Origin: Gluconacetobacter azotocaptans | GTDB lineage: Bacteria > Pseudomonadota > Alphaproteobacteria > Acetobacterales > Acetobacteraceae | Direction of reading: 5' to 3' | Length of the DNA: 64,000 bases | Assembly: GCF_014174355.1 (NCBI RefSeq) | Contig: NZ_JABEQF010000006.1 | Span: forward strand, 248,001-312,000 | In this document: positions 8,691-17,844 of the stretch, in pieces | Position numbering within the stretch: the stretch's first letter is position 1 | Layout of the letters: the number at the start of each line of letters is the position of its first letter | Program-made: the position numbers and the translations under genes | Notes under the pieces: model-generated | Databases searched by the model: none | What the model saw: the letters and a program-made list of their open reading frames with translations, nothing else | Told to the model about the DNA's origin: nothing

Positions 8691-9791
8691 ATGAATAGTT
8701 CTGCACCCCGGCCTGCTGCCGCGGCCGGCAGCCGGGCCGGCATGAAGAAGGAACTGCCGGAACATTTCCGGTCGTACAAGCATGTCTGGGTCTTCATCGA
8801 GTTCGAACAGGGCGAAATTCATCCGGTTTCCCTGGAACTGCTGGGCGAGGGGCGGAAGCTTGCCGACCAGTTGCAGGTCGAACTGGCCGGCGTCCTGCTG
8901 GGCGGGTGTGGCGCCGCGCTGACCGGGGCGGCGGGAATCTGCCACAGCTACGGCGCGGACGTGGTCTATGTGGTCGCCCATCCCGTATTGGCCGATTACC
9001 GGAACGAGCCGTACACGCGCGTCATGACCGACCTTGTGCGCAAGTTCGAGCCCGAGATCATGCTGCTGGGGGCGACCGTGCTGGGGCGCGACCTGGCGGG
9101 TTCGGTCGCCACGACGCTTCAGACGGGACTGACGGCCGATTGTACCGAACTGGCCATCGACGACGAACGCTCGCTGGCGGCGACACGTCCGACGTTCGGC
9201 GGGTCGTTGCTCTGCACCATCCATACGCTGAATTTCCGGCCGCAGATGGCGACGGTGCGCCCGCGCGTCATGCCGCTGCCGGTGCCCGACACCAGCCGCA
9301 CCGGGCGGATTGTCGAATATCAGGCGGAACTGGAGGAGTCGGATATCGTCACCAAGGTGATCGACTTCCTGGCCGACCGGAATTCGGAAAGTGCGCAGCT
9401 TGCCTTCGCGGATGTGGCGGTGGCCGGCGGGCTTGGCCTGCGTTCGGCGGAAAACGTGTCCCTGGTGCGCGATCTGGCGCAGGTCCTGGGCGGGGACTGG
9501 GGCGGGTCGCGGCCGCTGGTGCAGAAGGGCTGGATTCCGTCCGACCGTCAGATCGGCCAGACCGGCAAGACCATCCGGCCCCGGCTGTATATCGCGGCCG
9601 GCATTTCGGGCGCGATCCAGCATCGTGTGGGCGTCGAGGGATCGGATCTGATCGTCGCGATCAATACCGACCCCAACGCACCGATTTTCGAATTCGCGCA
9701 TCTGGGGGTCGTCGGCGATGCGACGGTCCTTCTGCCCGCGCTGACCGAGGCATTTCGTTCGCGCCTTGCCGTCAACCGGCTGGCTGGCTGA
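8691..9791 (+). CDS. fixB: FixB, electron-transfer flavoprotein alpha subunit
   Basis: FixB is the FAD-binding ETF-alpha-like subunit of FixABCX. The 366-residue protein shows the C-terminal ETF-alpha FAD motif, with [15 protein letters not shown] near residue 302 and then the [13 protein letters not shown] strand-loop. The first 20 residues are alanine and proline rich and probably unstructured. The start ATG at 8691 follows TGAGGAGCAAGG and is 13 bp after fixA; fixC follows after 12 bp, so fixABC are one transcript. Confidence 0.94.
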   Translation: MNSSAPRPAAAAGSRAGMKKELPEHFRSYKHVWVFIEFEQGEIHPVSLELLGEGRKLADQLQVELAGVLLGGCGAALTGAAGICHSYGADVVYVVAHPVLADYRNEPYTRVMTDLVRKFEPEIMLLGATVLGRDLAGSVATTLQTGLTADCTELAIDDERSLAATRPTFGGSLLCTIHTLNFRPQMATVRPRVMPLPVPDTSRTGRIVEYQAELEESDIVTKVIDFLADRNSESAQLAFADVAVAGGLGLRSAENVSLVRDLAQVLGGDWGGSRPLVQKGWIPSDRQIGQTGKTIRPRLYIAAGISGAIQHRVGVEGSDLIVAINTDPNAPIFEFAHLGVVGDATVLLPALTEAFRSRLAVNRLAG

Positions 9792-9803
9792 GGAGCATCG
9801 TCA

Positions 9804-11111
9804 ATGACACGGAACCATTTCGATGCCATCGTCGTGGGGGCGGGGCCTTCGGGCAATGCTGCCGCCTACATGCTGGCGCAGAGGGGGCTGAACGTCCTGC
9901 AGATCGAACGCGGGGAATATGCCGGTTCGAAAAACGTGCAGGGCGCGATCCTGTATGCCGATGCGCTGGAAAAGATCATTCCCGATTTCCGCGACGAGGC
10001 GCCGCTGGAACGTCACATCGTCGAACAGCGGGTGTGGATGATGGACGATGCCGGGCATACCGGCATGCATCATCGCAGCGACGACTACAACGAGGACAAG
10101 CCGAACCGCTATACCATCCTGCGCGCGCAGTTCGACAAATGGTTCAGCCGCTGCGTGAAGGAGGCCGGGGCGACCGTCATCTACGAAACGACGGTGACGT
10201 CACTGATGCGCGATGCGTCCGGCTGGGTCGTCGGTGTCCATACCGATCGCAACGGCGAGGGGATCACGGCGGATGTCGTCATCCTGGCCGAAGGCGTGAA
10301 CGGCCTGGTCGGTCGCGCGTCGGGACTGCGGGAGGAGCTGAAGCCCGAGAACGTGGCGCTGGCGGTCAAGGAAATGCACTTCCTGCCCCAGGAGGTCATC
10401 GACGCCCGCTTCAACCTGAAAGGGGATGAGGGCGTGGTCATCGAGGCCATGGGGACCATTACCGAAGGGATGGTCGGAACCGCGTTCCTGTATACCAATC
10501 GGGAATCGATTTCAGTGGGCATCGGCTGCATGGTCAGCGACTTTACCGATGTCGGACAGGCGACACCCCATGGATTGCTCGACCGCTTCAAGGCGCATCC
10601 CAGCATCCGGCCCCTGCTGGAAGGCTCGGAAATCAAGGAATATGCGGCGCATCTGATTCCGGAAGGCGGATACAAGGCTATTCCGGAACTGGTCGGCAAC
10701 GGATGGCTGGTGGTGGGCGACGCGGGGCATTTCGTCAATGCCGTGCACCGCGAAGGGTCGAACCTGGCGATGACGACCGGGCGTCTGGCGGCCGAGACCG
10801 TGGCCGATATCATCCTGTCCGGCGGCAGCTGCTCCCGCCACAATCTGGCTGCCTATGTCGATGCGGTGAAGGAGTCCTTCGTGATGAAGGACATGAAAAA
10901 ATACAAGGACATTCATGGGTTCCTGAAAAAGGGGCGTCATGTCGTCGACCTGTATCCCCGCCTGATGAACCGCGCGGCGCAGACGTGGTTCCGCGTGGAT
11001 GGCGTGGACAAGAGAAGCAAGGAATCCACCATCATGCGCGAGGCATGGCGCGCGCGGGGAATCGGTGGGTTGATGGGTGACGCATTCAAGCTGATGAGGG
11101 CATGGAGATGA
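9804..11111 (+). CDS. fixC: FixC, ETF-quinone oxidoreductase-like flavoprotein
   Basis: FixC is the flavoprotein that passes electrons from FixAB to quinone in the bifurcating complex; FixX is its ferredoxin part. The 435-residue protein begins with a dinucleotide-binding motif ([13 protein letters not shown], residues 10-22) and has the second FAD segment [19 protein letters not shown] near residue 304. Length is normal for FixC. It starts 12 bp after fixB and overlaps fixX by 10 bp. Confidence 0.94.
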   Translation: MTRNHFDAIVVGAGPSGNAAAYMLAQRGLNVLQIERGEYAGSKNVQGAILYADALEKIIPDFRDEAPLERHIVEQRVWMMDDAGHTGMHHRSDDYNEDKPNRYTILRAQFDKWFSRCVKEAGATVIYETTVTSLMRDASGWVVGVHTDRNGEGITADVVILAEGVNGLVGRASGLREELKPENVALAVKEMHFLPQEVIDARFNLKGDEGVVIEAMGTITEGMVGTAFLYTNRESISVGIGCMVSDFTDVGQATPHGLLDRFKAHPSIRPLLEGSEIKEYAAHLIPEGGYKAIPELVGNGWLVVGDAGHFVNAVHREGSNLAMTTGRLAAETVADIILSGGSCSRHNLAAYVDAVKESFVMKDMKKYKDIHGFLKKGRHVVDLYPRLMNRAAQTWFRVDGVDKRSKESTIMREAWRARGIGGLMGDAFKLMRAWR

Positions 11112-11392
11112 GCGATCGCGTTGAAAACCGGCTGTTCCAGAACCGGTATGTGGTGGATGTGGGACGGCCGCATATTACGGTCAAGCCGCATGTCAATCCG
11201 TCCGATGCCTTGGTCGCCATGACCCGCGTCTGCCCGGCCGGCTGTTACAGCCGTAATGACCAGGGCCAGGTGGAAATCGTGGCCGATGGCTGCATGGAAT
11301 GCGGCACCTGCCGGGTCGTCTGCGCGCAGACGGGCGAAATCGAATGGAGCTATCCGCGGGGTGGCTTCGGCGTGCTGTTCAAGTTCGGCTGA
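11102..11392 (+). CDS. fixX: FixX ferredoxin-like protein
   Basis: FixX is the small ferredoxin subunit of FixABCX. The 96-residue protein has the cysteine set typical of FixX: VCPAGCYS near residue 44 and [11 protein letters not shown] near residue 64, giving one [4Fe-4S] cluster, and ends with the family tail [13 protein letters not shown]. The start could be the ATG at 11102 or the ATG two codons later at 11108; both overlap the end of fixC. The next gene begins 4 bp after the stop. Confidence 0.93.
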   Translation: MEMSDRVENRLFQNRYVVDVGRPHITVKPHVNPSDALVAMTRVCPAGCYSRNDQGQVEIVADGCMECGTCRVVCAQTGEIEWSYPRGGFGVLFKFG

Positions 11393-11396
11393 GCCG

Positions 11397-12242
11397 ATGT
11401 ATGGCACACCGGCCGGACTGATCGACGCGCTGCTGGCCGAGGATGCGGCGTTCGGCGATCTGACGACGCGGACGCTGGGGATAGGGGCCTGTCCGGGCCG
11501 GATCACCTTCGTCGCCCGGGACGATCAGGTGGCCTGCGGGACCGAGGAAGCGGCGGCGCTTCTGCGGCATCTGGGCGCGGAGACGGTCTATATCCTGCCT
11601 TCGGGGAGTGCCGCGCCGGCCGGGACATTGCTGCTTGCCGCCACGGGGGCGGCGGCGGCCTTGCATATGGGATGGAAATCCGCACAGACGCTGATGGAAT
11701 GGGCATCGGGTATCGCCACGGAAACACGGGCGATCGTGGCCGCCGCGCGGGTGGCCCACCCGGATGCCGTCGTGGCCTGTACGCGCAAGATGCCACCCTT
11801 GACGCGGGTTCTGGCGGTCCGTGCGGTGCTGGCCGGTGGTGGGGTCATGCATCGGATCAATCTGTCCGAGACCATCCTCATCTTTCAGGAACATATGGCG
11901 TTCATGGGGGGGAAGACCGAAATCGGCGCGGCGATCCGGCGCATGCGTTCGACGGCGCCCGAACGGAAGATCGTGGTCGAAGTAACGGACCCGGTGCAGG
12001 CGATCGAGGTCGCCGGCCATGCCCCGGATGTGCTGCAACTGGAAAAATTCTCTCCTCAGCAGCTTCGGCGCGTTCATGATGCGTTGTTGGAGCGGGGCGT
12101 TTGTCCGGTCCTGGCGGCCGCGGGTGGGGTCAATCGCCTGAATGCGGCGGCTTATGTGTCCGAAGGTGCCCGGGTTCTCGTGACGTCGGCGCCTTATTTC
12201 GCCCCGCCGCGCGACGTGCAGGTGACCCTGGATCGCGCATGA
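11397..12242 (+). CDS. modD: ModD-like protein (nicotinate phosphoribosyltransferase fold)
   Basis: The 281-residue protein is a NadC-like homologue of the ModD type. The NadC-like core CTRKMPPLTRVLAVRA near residue 127 and the segment HRINLSETILIFQEH fit ModD, and it lacks the nearby synthesis genes nadA/nadB. ModD occurs with molybdate transport or nitrogenase genes, but its reaction is not well defined. Here it is 4 bp after fixX, so it is probably the last gene of the fixABCX operon and under NifA/sigma-54 control. No modABC molybdate transporter genes lie in the window. The ATG at 11397 has only a weak ribosome-binding site, which suggests coupling to fixX. Confidence 0.82.
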   Translation: MYGTPAGLIDALLAEDAAFGDLTTRTLGIGACPGRITFVARDDQVACGTEEAAALLRHLGAETVYILPSGSAAPAGTLLLAATGAAAALHMGWKSAQTLMEWASGIATETRAIVAAARVAHPDAVVACTRKMPPLTRVLAVRAVLAGGGVMHRINLSETILIFQEHMAFMGGKTEIGAAIRRMRSTAPERKIVVEVTDPVQAIEVAGHAPDVLQLEKFSPQQLRRVHDALLERGVCPVLAAAGGVNRLNAAAYVSEGARVLVTSAPYFAPPRDVQVTLDRA

Positions 12243-12472
12243 GCGATTGGCAGCGTTCTGCTGCCCGGGCCTTTGGCGGGAGCCAGGGCACCCCCTGAGA
12301 CGCCGGCCGGGCGGCAGGAAATGCTGAGCGTGTTCCAGGAATTTCCGTCATGCATGACTATATGCGAACAATAACCCGGCGCTGGAAGAAGAACTGGACA
12401 TATCGATATTCATCCGGAATATTCGAACAGGACAATCGGCAGGTCCGGTCTCTCGTCACCCCTGACACCGAA

Positions 12473-12492
12473 GGAGGGTTGCCTGGGCAACC
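12473..12492 (+). promoter_or_regulatory. Distant ribosome-binding site with a hairpin before the mcp start
   Basis: GGAGGG (12473-12478) is followed by an inverted repeat, GGTTGCC (12477-12483) and GGCAACC (12486-12492), and then the ATG at 12495. The Shine-Dalgarno is about 17 nt from the start in linear sequence; folding the stem would shorten the distance but would also use the last SD bases. The ATG at 12504 is an alternative start. Confidence 0.5.
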
Positions 12493-12494
12493 CG

Positions 12495-14120
12495 ATGCAC
12501 GACATGACAGACACGGAACATTCTTGCGACGAGACGAATGATGTGCGGGCGATCAAGGAACGCCTGCGTTTCATGCGGATGACACCGGATTCGGGCGTGG
12601 CGCTCCGGTCTCTGAAAAGACTTGTCGATCGGGAACTGCCCGTCGCGCTCGACAGGTTCTACGACCAGGTACGCAAGACGCCTGAAACCCGGAAGTTCTT
12701 TTCTTCCGAAGAACAGATCGCCCATGCCAAAGGTGCGCAGACCCGTCATTGGGTCCACATCTCCAACGGGAATTTCACCGGGGACTATGCCGCCAAGGTG
12801 CGCACGATCGGTACGGTTCATGCCCGTATCGGCCTGGAACCGAAATGGTGCATCGGGGGCTATGCCGTCGTTCTGGACCATCTGATCAACGCCGCCGTCG
12901 AAGAAATGTTTCCCAGGACCGGCCTGTTCGCGAAACAGACCATGACGGCGGCCGATTTCGGCAAGGCGCTGGGCAGTCTGGCCAAGGCCGTGCTGCTGGA
13001 CATGGACCTGGCGATTTCCGTCTATCTGGAAGAAGCCGAAAAGGCCAAGCAGAAGGCGCAGGCCGAGGCGATCGCCAGCGAGCAGAAGCTGGTGTCCCGG
13101 AGCTTCGGCAACGCGATGGCCAGCCTTGCCGACAAGGACCTGACCTGTGAGATAGAAGGCGAACTGCCTGTCGCGTACCAGCCGTTGCGTACCCATTTCA
13201 ACAATTCCATAGAAACCCTGCGGCAATCACTGCTTTCGGTCGAGGCGGTGTCCTCTTCGGTCGAGATGGCAACTTCCGAGATCAGCACTGCAGCCGACGA
13301 CCTGGCCTATCGCACGGAACGGCAGGCGGCGTCGGTCGAGCAAACGGCGGCCGCCCTTGACCAGATCATGACGACGATGCGCACCACGGCGGACAGGGCC
13401 GAGGAGTCCGGCACCCTTGTCGCACGCGCCAGGACCAGCGCGGAGAATTCCGAGACCATCGTTCAGCAGGCCATCGCCGTCATGGACGAAATCGCGCGTT
13501 CGTCCATCGAGATCGGCGCGATCACCGACCTGATGGACCAGATCGCCTTCCAGACGAACGTGCTGGCGCTCAATGCCAGCGTCGAGGCCGCCCGTGCCGG
13601 CGACGCGGGCAGGGGCTTTGCCGTGGTCGCGCAGGAAGTGCGCGTGCTCGCCCAGCGCGCCGCCGAGGCCGCAAAGGGGATCAAGGGCCAGATCGCCAGG
13701 TCGGGCCGGCAGGTCACGTCCGGCGTGGCCCTTGTCGGCGAAACCAGCGCGGCGCTTCAGGCCATCATTGGGGATGTGAAGGACATCAGCCAGCATGTCT
13801 CGGCCATCGTGGATGCGGCGCGCGCGCAGTCGACGGGACTTCAGGAGGTCAATACCGCCGTCGCCATGATCGACCAGGGCACGCAGCAGAATGCCGCCAT
13901 GGTCGAACAGACCTCCGCCGCCAGCCGCAGCCTGGCGTCGGAGGCCGCGCGGCTGAAGGACCTGCTGGCCACCTTCCACCTTGAAAGCGAAAGCGAAAGT
14001 GAGGTGTCGATGGCGTCCTATGCCGCCGCGCGGAGAAGCCTGCCGGTTGCTGCGTCAAGGAGAATCGGCATGGGGGCCTTGCCGAGGCAATGGCGGCCGG
14101 TTGCGCCCCAGGGGGCATGA
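12495..14120 (+). CDS. mcpA: Globin-coupled methyl-accepting chemotaxis protein
   Basis: A soluble oxygen- or redox-type chemoreceptor that would signal to CheA/CheW. The first about 190 of 541 residues are a protoglobin sensor: the haem-ligand histidine is expected in [15 protein letters not shown] (H109). No transmembrane helix is seen. The rest is a HAMP-like linker and an MCP signalling domain, with the hairpin tip [20 protein letters not shown] followed by [12 protein letters not shown]. The C-terminal 60 residues are low-complexity. Placed directly after the fix-modD genes, the receptor probably serves aerotaxis during diazotrophic growth. The mcpA name is used by analogy with the gene I recall beside the nif cluster in Gluconacetobacter diazotrophicus. 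Confidence 0.88.
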   Translation: MHDMTDTEHSCDETNDVRAIKERLRFMRMTPDSGVALRSLKRLVDRELPVALDRFYDQVRKTPETRKFFSSEEQIAHAKGAQTRHWVHISNGNFTGDYAAKVRTIGTVHARIGLEPKWCIGGYAVVLDHLINAAVEEMFPRTGLFAKQTMTAADFGKALGSLAKAVLLDMDLAISVYLEEAEKAKQKAQAEAIASEQKLVSRSFGNAMASLADKDLTCEIEGELPVAYQPLRTHFNNSIETLRQSLLSVEAVSSSVEMATSEISTAADDLAYRTERQAASVEQTAAALDQIMTTMRTTADRAEESGTLVARARTSAENSETIVQQAIAVMDEIARSSIEIGAITDLMDQIAFQTNVLALNASVEAARAGDAGRGFAVVAQEVRVLAQRAAEAAKGIKGQIARSGRQVTSGVALVGETSAALQAIIGDVKDISQHVSAIVDAARAQSTGLQEVNTAVAMIDQGTQQNAAMVEQTSAASRSLASEAARLKDLLATFHLESESESEVSMASYAAARRSLPVAASRRIGMGALPRQWRPVAPQGA

Positions 14121-14712
14121 TCGCTCGGCACCCGGCCGGCGCCACCCGGGGTCCCGGTTTCCCCAGGCCCGGTTCCATCCGCTCCAGCCGCCGCCCCACG
14201 GCCCCGGGTCCCCCGGTTCAATTGGGCACCCCGATAATCCATCGCCGTGCAGGTCGCGGACTCGAATGGGTAGCGATTCCTTATAAACCAATAACCTGTC
14301 GGAGCCGGGCGTTCGACGGGGGCTCACCCCGGTCACGGCAGAGGCGGCAGGGCTGTTGCTGCCTCGTTGCGTTTCAGGGGCTGGGCGCCCCCCCTGGACC
14401 GCATGACCGGAATCGCACAAACGTGTAATAATTGTCATAAACTATTTTTTGGATCCCACGTTCAGAGCGCTGCAAGGACGGGGAACTGTTGCACGTTGCA
14501 TAACCGGTAAAAATCGACTGAAACAATAAGATAAAAGATTTATACAATATAGATTCGGTTTCCCGACCAATAATGGGGCCGCATCAATATCCCACATCTA
14601 CCAGTTTTCGGGAAAAATGAATAAGGCCCTCTGTGCGTTATTTTTGTTTCTGAAATATAATGTGGATCGAGACTGCCGAAAAACGTCCCCAATAAAAAGA
14701 AAATAAAGAAAA
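14121..14712. other. 592-bp intergenic region between mcp and porin
   Basis: No open reading frame with good coding character is seen. The first 280 bases are GC-rich and hold several small hairpins (for example CAGGGG...CCCCTG around 14379-14400), which may end mcp transcription. From about 14430 the sequence is strikingly AT-rich for this genome. A -10-like TATAAT occurs at 14656-14661 without a clear -35. The region probably carries the regulated promoter of the porin gene. No tRNA fold was recognised. Confidence 0.4.
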
Positions 14713-16170
14713 ATGAAAACAAAACACCATCTTTTTCATGCAATGCCACGCAGCGCATTGCTGTCGGCCTGCACCGGTCTTGCCCTGTGCGCCGCAACCG
14801 GGGCGGTTGCGCAGACCTCTCTTAACCCGAGCATCCGGGTCGGAACTCCGCTGAATCAGATCAATTTCGGTGAGACGTCGGTGCCGCCCCTTCCTCAGCC
14901 CGAGGCCTTGTGGCCCGACCCATTCGGCATGAACACCTGGCTGCGCGATAGGGGGGTGGCGTTCCTTCTGGATAATACAAACGAATTTGCGGGAAATATA
15001 GGCACCGTGACGCCCGGTTACGGCCTGCGCAAGGGAAGTTCCAATGCGGGGCAATACGGGTTTGAAAACGATACGGACTGGGAGCGCCTGGCGGGGCTGA
15101 CCGGCTTCAGCACGCATGCGGTGTTCGTCGGCCGTTACGGTATTCCGGCCAGCCGCATGTTCGGCGACAATGTGGCCCCCAGCCAGGAAATCTATGGCGC
15201 CGGCGGCAACGTGGCCGTACACTTCGTCTATGCCTATGGCGAAGAGACGTTATGGCACGGCCGGTTCGATGTCGCCGCGGGCCGTATTCCGTTCCTGAAT
15301 GATTTCTCGTCCAATCCGCTCTATTGTAATTTCATGAACAATGCCTTCTGCGGAAACCCCAAGGCATCGTCCGACAACACCGCTCATTCATCCTATCCGG
15401 ATTCGGTCTGGGCCGTCCGGTTTCGCGTCCGCCCCAGCGTATCGACCTATTTCCAGACCGGCGTCTATTTCAGCCAGGAGGGCATTTACGGGGTGCAGCA
15501 ATATCGCACCGGCTTCAAGCTCAATGGGGCTGACATCAACGGCGAAGCGATCCCCATCGAATTTGGGTGGGAGCCGATTTTCGACCACGGCACATTGCCT
15601 GGGCATTACAAGCTCGGCTACGCTCGTGATACGGTAGACCATCAGGATGTCTATTTCGACGGCAACGAAAACCCCTGGGCATTGACCGGGCTGCCGCGGC
15701 GCAGGGATCATGGGGCGAACGCGGCATGGGCCCTGGTCGACCAGATGCTTTATCATTTCAAGGGCGGGGCGAAGGACGCGGGCATCACGTTCCTCGGCGG
15801 CTTCTATTACAATGACGAGAAAATCTCGATGCGGTCGCAGCAATATGAGGGCGGATTCCTGGGGCGGGGATTCTGGGCGGCGCGGCCGAAGGATGGTATC
15901 GGCATCAATTTCTCCTATATTCGTGAATCCGCGCTGGCGGCGAAGACTCAGGAATTGCAGCTTCTTCAGGGGGTGCTGCCGGGGAACCTGCTGAATGGCG
16001 CGTATGGTCCACAATCCTATGGCATGAACCTGGAAGTGAACTATCAGATCCATGTCTATCGGGGCATGACGTTCGCGCCCGATTTTCAGTATTACTTCAA
16101 TCCGGGCGGCCAGCGCACGCTGCGCGATACGGCCATGCTCGGCTTCAAGACCCATATCGAACTTTTCTGA
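14713..16170 (+). CDS. oprB: OprB-type carbohydrate porin
   Basis: An outer-membrane beta-barrel porin of the carbohydrate-selective OprB family that would let sugars reach the periplasm. The 485-residue protein has an N-terminal signal peptide (about 34 residues, cleavage near GAVAQ), a barrel with alternating aromatic strands, and a terminal phenylalanine typical of outer-membrane proteins. The sequence LRDRGVAFLLDNTNEFAGN near residue 78 is OprB-like. The ribosome-binding site is weak (AAAGAAAA before the ATG). It faces, and shares a hairpin with, the xylulokinase gene, and sits next to three ABC sugar importers, so a role in pentose/polyol entry is likely. Confidence 0.88.
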   Translation: MKTKHHLFHAMPRSALLSACTGLALCAATGAVAQTSLNPSIRVGTPLNQINFGETSVPPLPQPEALWPDPFGMNTWLRDRGVAFLLDNTNEFAGNIGTVTPGYGLRKGSSNAGQYGFENDTDWERLAGLTGFSTHAVFVGRYGIPASRMFGDNVAPSQEIYGAGGNVAVHFVYAYGEETLWHGRFDVAAGRIPFLNDFSSNPLYCNFMNNAFCGNPKASSDNTAHSSYPDSVWAVRFRVRPSVSTYFQTGVYFSQEGIYGVQQYRTGFKLNGADINGEAIPIEFGWEPIFDHGTLPGHYKLGYARDTVDHQDVYFDGNENPWALTGLPRRRDHGANAAWALVDQMLYHFKGGAKDAGITFLGGFYYNDEKISMRSQQYEGGFLGRGFWAARPKDGIGINFSYIRESALAAKTQELQLLQGVLPGNLLNGAYGPQSYGMNLEVNYQIHVYRGMTFAPDFQYYFNPGGQRTLRDTAMLGFKTHIELF

Positions 16171-16175
16171 TGTCC

Positions 16176-16209
16176 TGTCCGGGAAATTCTTACGAGAATT
16201 TCCCGGACA
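16176..16209. terminator. Shared hairpin between oprB and xylB
   Basis: A perfect 15-bp stem (TGTCCGGGAAATTCT / AGAATTTCCCGGACA) closed by a TACG tetraloop. It begins 6 bp after the oprB stop and also contains the last codons and the stop (16190-16192) of xylB on the other strand. No long T-run follows, but its position between two convergent genes makes a bidirectional terminator likely. Confidence 0.7.
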
Positions 16210-17704
16210 AATCGTCCTGTAGCCCGGCGTTCCGGCTGATCGATTGAAGGGCCGGATAGAGGTCACGGAAACAGGCATACCGTTCGTCATAGAGTGGCAT
16301 CGCATCGCGGTCCGGGACGATGGTTTTCTCGACGGCGAAGGGTGGCGTGGCGTCCGCCATCGGCCAGCCGTCCGCGACCATCGCCAACCGGGCCGCGCCG
16401 ATGGCGCAGGCATGTTCGGCATGGCGCGGCACGACCAGTTCGCGCCCCAGGATCGTCGCTATGATGCCGGCCCATTCGGTGCTGCGCGCGCCGCCCCCGA
16501 TCAGCGCGACCGGGCCCGCTATCGGCTGCTGCCCTGCCAGAAGATCCTGGCCCTGGCGCAGCGAAAACGCTACGCCTTCCAGTACGGCCCTGGCCAGATC
16601 CACCGCGTCGCACGACGCATCGAGGCCGATGAACGCGCCGCGCGCGTCGGTATCGTGATAGGGCGTGCGTTCCCCCCGCAGATAGGGCAGGAACAGGACG
16701 CGGCTTGGCCGCATGCCACGGCCCTGTACCCGCCGCAGCAGGGCGGGGATATCGCTTTCGTGGCACAGGGCGGCAACCCATGCCAGGCAGCTTGCCCCGT
16801 TCAGCATGGCGGCCATCTGATACCAGCGCCGGGGAATGCAATGGGCGAAGCTGTGCAAGCGGATTTCGGCGTCAGGCGCGTAGCCGTCCTGCACGGTGAC
16901 GTAGACCGCCCCCGTGCCCAGCGAAATGAACGATTGCCCCGCCTCGACCTGGCCCAGGCCGACGGCCCCCACCGGGGTGTCTCCGCCGCCCGTGGCGACG
17001 GTCACGCCTGGTGCCAGCCCCAGATCGCGCGCCACATCGGCACGCAGCCGGCCGGCGCGGTCGGTGCCCTCGCGCAGGATCGGCAGACGATCGGTGCCGA
17101 GCCCCAGATAATCGCATATCGGATTGTACCAGGTGCGGTTTTCCTGATCGAAAAGTTGCGATCCGGCGGCGTCCGACATGTCTGTCGCCAGTTCTCCGGT
17201 CAGCCAGAGCCGCACGTAATCCTTCGCCCACAGCACATGCCGCATGGCCGCGAATGCGGCGGGGTCGTTCTCGCGGATCCACAGCAGTTTCGCCGCGCTG
17301 AAACTGGCCATGGGGCGCACGCCCGTCGCGCGGCCCAGGCCCGGCACATCCTGTTGCAGGCGGCCGGCCTGCGCCTGGCCGCGCGTGTCGTTCCACAGCA
17401 GGGCAGGGCGCACGGGCCGCAGCCGGTCGTCCAGCAGGGCGATGCTGTGCATCTGCCCTGAAAGGCCGATCGCGCGGATGGCGGCATAGGGTTCCGGCGC
17501 GGTGGTCCTCAGCCGCGCCAGTGCCTGGCGGATGCCGTCCACCCATGTTTCGGGATCCTGCTCGCTCAGGCCCGGTCCGGGCTGGTCGATGCGCGACGGA
17601 ACGGTGGCGGTCGCCACGACCGATTGCCGTTCATCGACGAGGATCGCCTTCGTCGCGGTGGTGCCGATATCGAGTCCCAGATAGGTCATAACAATCCGTG
17701 TCAT
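16190..17704 (-). CDS. xylB: Xylulokinase
   Basis: FGGY-family kinase that phosphorylates D-xylulose to xylulose 5-phosphate for the pentose phosphate pathway. The 504-residue protein has the N-terminal ATPase motif LGLDIGTTATKAILVD, the xylulokinase segment LSGQMHSIALLDDRL followed by RPALLWNDTR, the catalytic aspartate in GGGDTPVGAVG, and GGGARSTEW near residue 406. An internal ATG at 17689 is also possible; neither start has a strong ribosome-binding site. The last codons lie in the hairpin shared with oprB. The neighbouring SDR and importer suggest conversion of a pentitol or similar polyol to xylulose before this step. Confidence 0.9.
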   Translation of the reverse strand: MTRIVMTYLGLDIGTTATKAILVDERQSVVATATVPSRIDQPGPGLSEQDPETWVDGIRQALARLRTTAPEPYAAIRAIGLSGQMHSIALLDDRLRPVRPALLWNDTRGQAQAGRLQQDVPGLGRATGVRPMASFSAAKLLWIRENDPAAFAAMRHVLWAKDYVRLWLTGELATDMSDAAGSQLFDQENRTWYNPICDYLGLGTDRLPILREGTDRAGRLRADVARDLGLAPGVTVATGGGDTPVGAVGLGQVEAGQSFISLGTGAVYVTVQDGYAPDAEIRLHSFAHCIPRRWYQMAAMLNGASCLAWVAALCHESDIPALLRRVQGRGMRPSRVLFLPYLRGERTPYHDTDARGAFIGLDASCDAVDLARAVLEGVAFSLRQGQDLLAGQQPIAGPVALIGGGARSTEWAGIIATILGRELVVPRHAEHACAIGAARLAMVADGWPMADATPPFAVEKTIVPDRDAMPLYDERYACFRDLYPALQSISRNAGLQDDLSGKFS

Positions 17705-17723
17705 GGTTCCATGGAAAAGGAAG

Positions 17724-17840
17724 GTCGGGCTCTGCCCGAACCCGGCAAGGGCCTAGGCCCTTGCATCCCATTCGTTTCATGAAGTCCTGGGTTTACAAAG
17801 GGCGATGCCCTTTGGTGGGTCAAGGGTGAAACCCTTGCCT
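17724..17840. repeat. Palindromic intergenic repeat, copy A
   Basis: The gap between xylB and the SDR gene is filled with short perfect palindromes: CGGGC...GCCCG at 17726-17738, an 18-bp palindrome at 17746-17763 (CAAGGGCCTAGGCCCTTG), CAAAGGGC...GCCCTTTG at 17796-17814, and CAAGGGT...ACCCTTG at 17821-17837. The first half recurs almost base for base at 46115-46181; the CAAAGGGC palindrome recurs in the gaps at 24.8 and 58.1 kb. Confidence 0.75.
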
Positions 17841-17844
17841 TTGC

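Noticed and set aside
12350-12541. A 63-codon open frame between modD and mcp
   Set aside because: Its composition is not gene-like and it runs into the mcp start in another frame; there is no ribosome-binding site.
14200-14330. Possible tRNA-like T-arm (GGTTCAATT and GTTCGA motifs) in the gap before the porin
   Set aside because: No acceptor stem, anticodon arm or matching T-stem can be built around these motifs.
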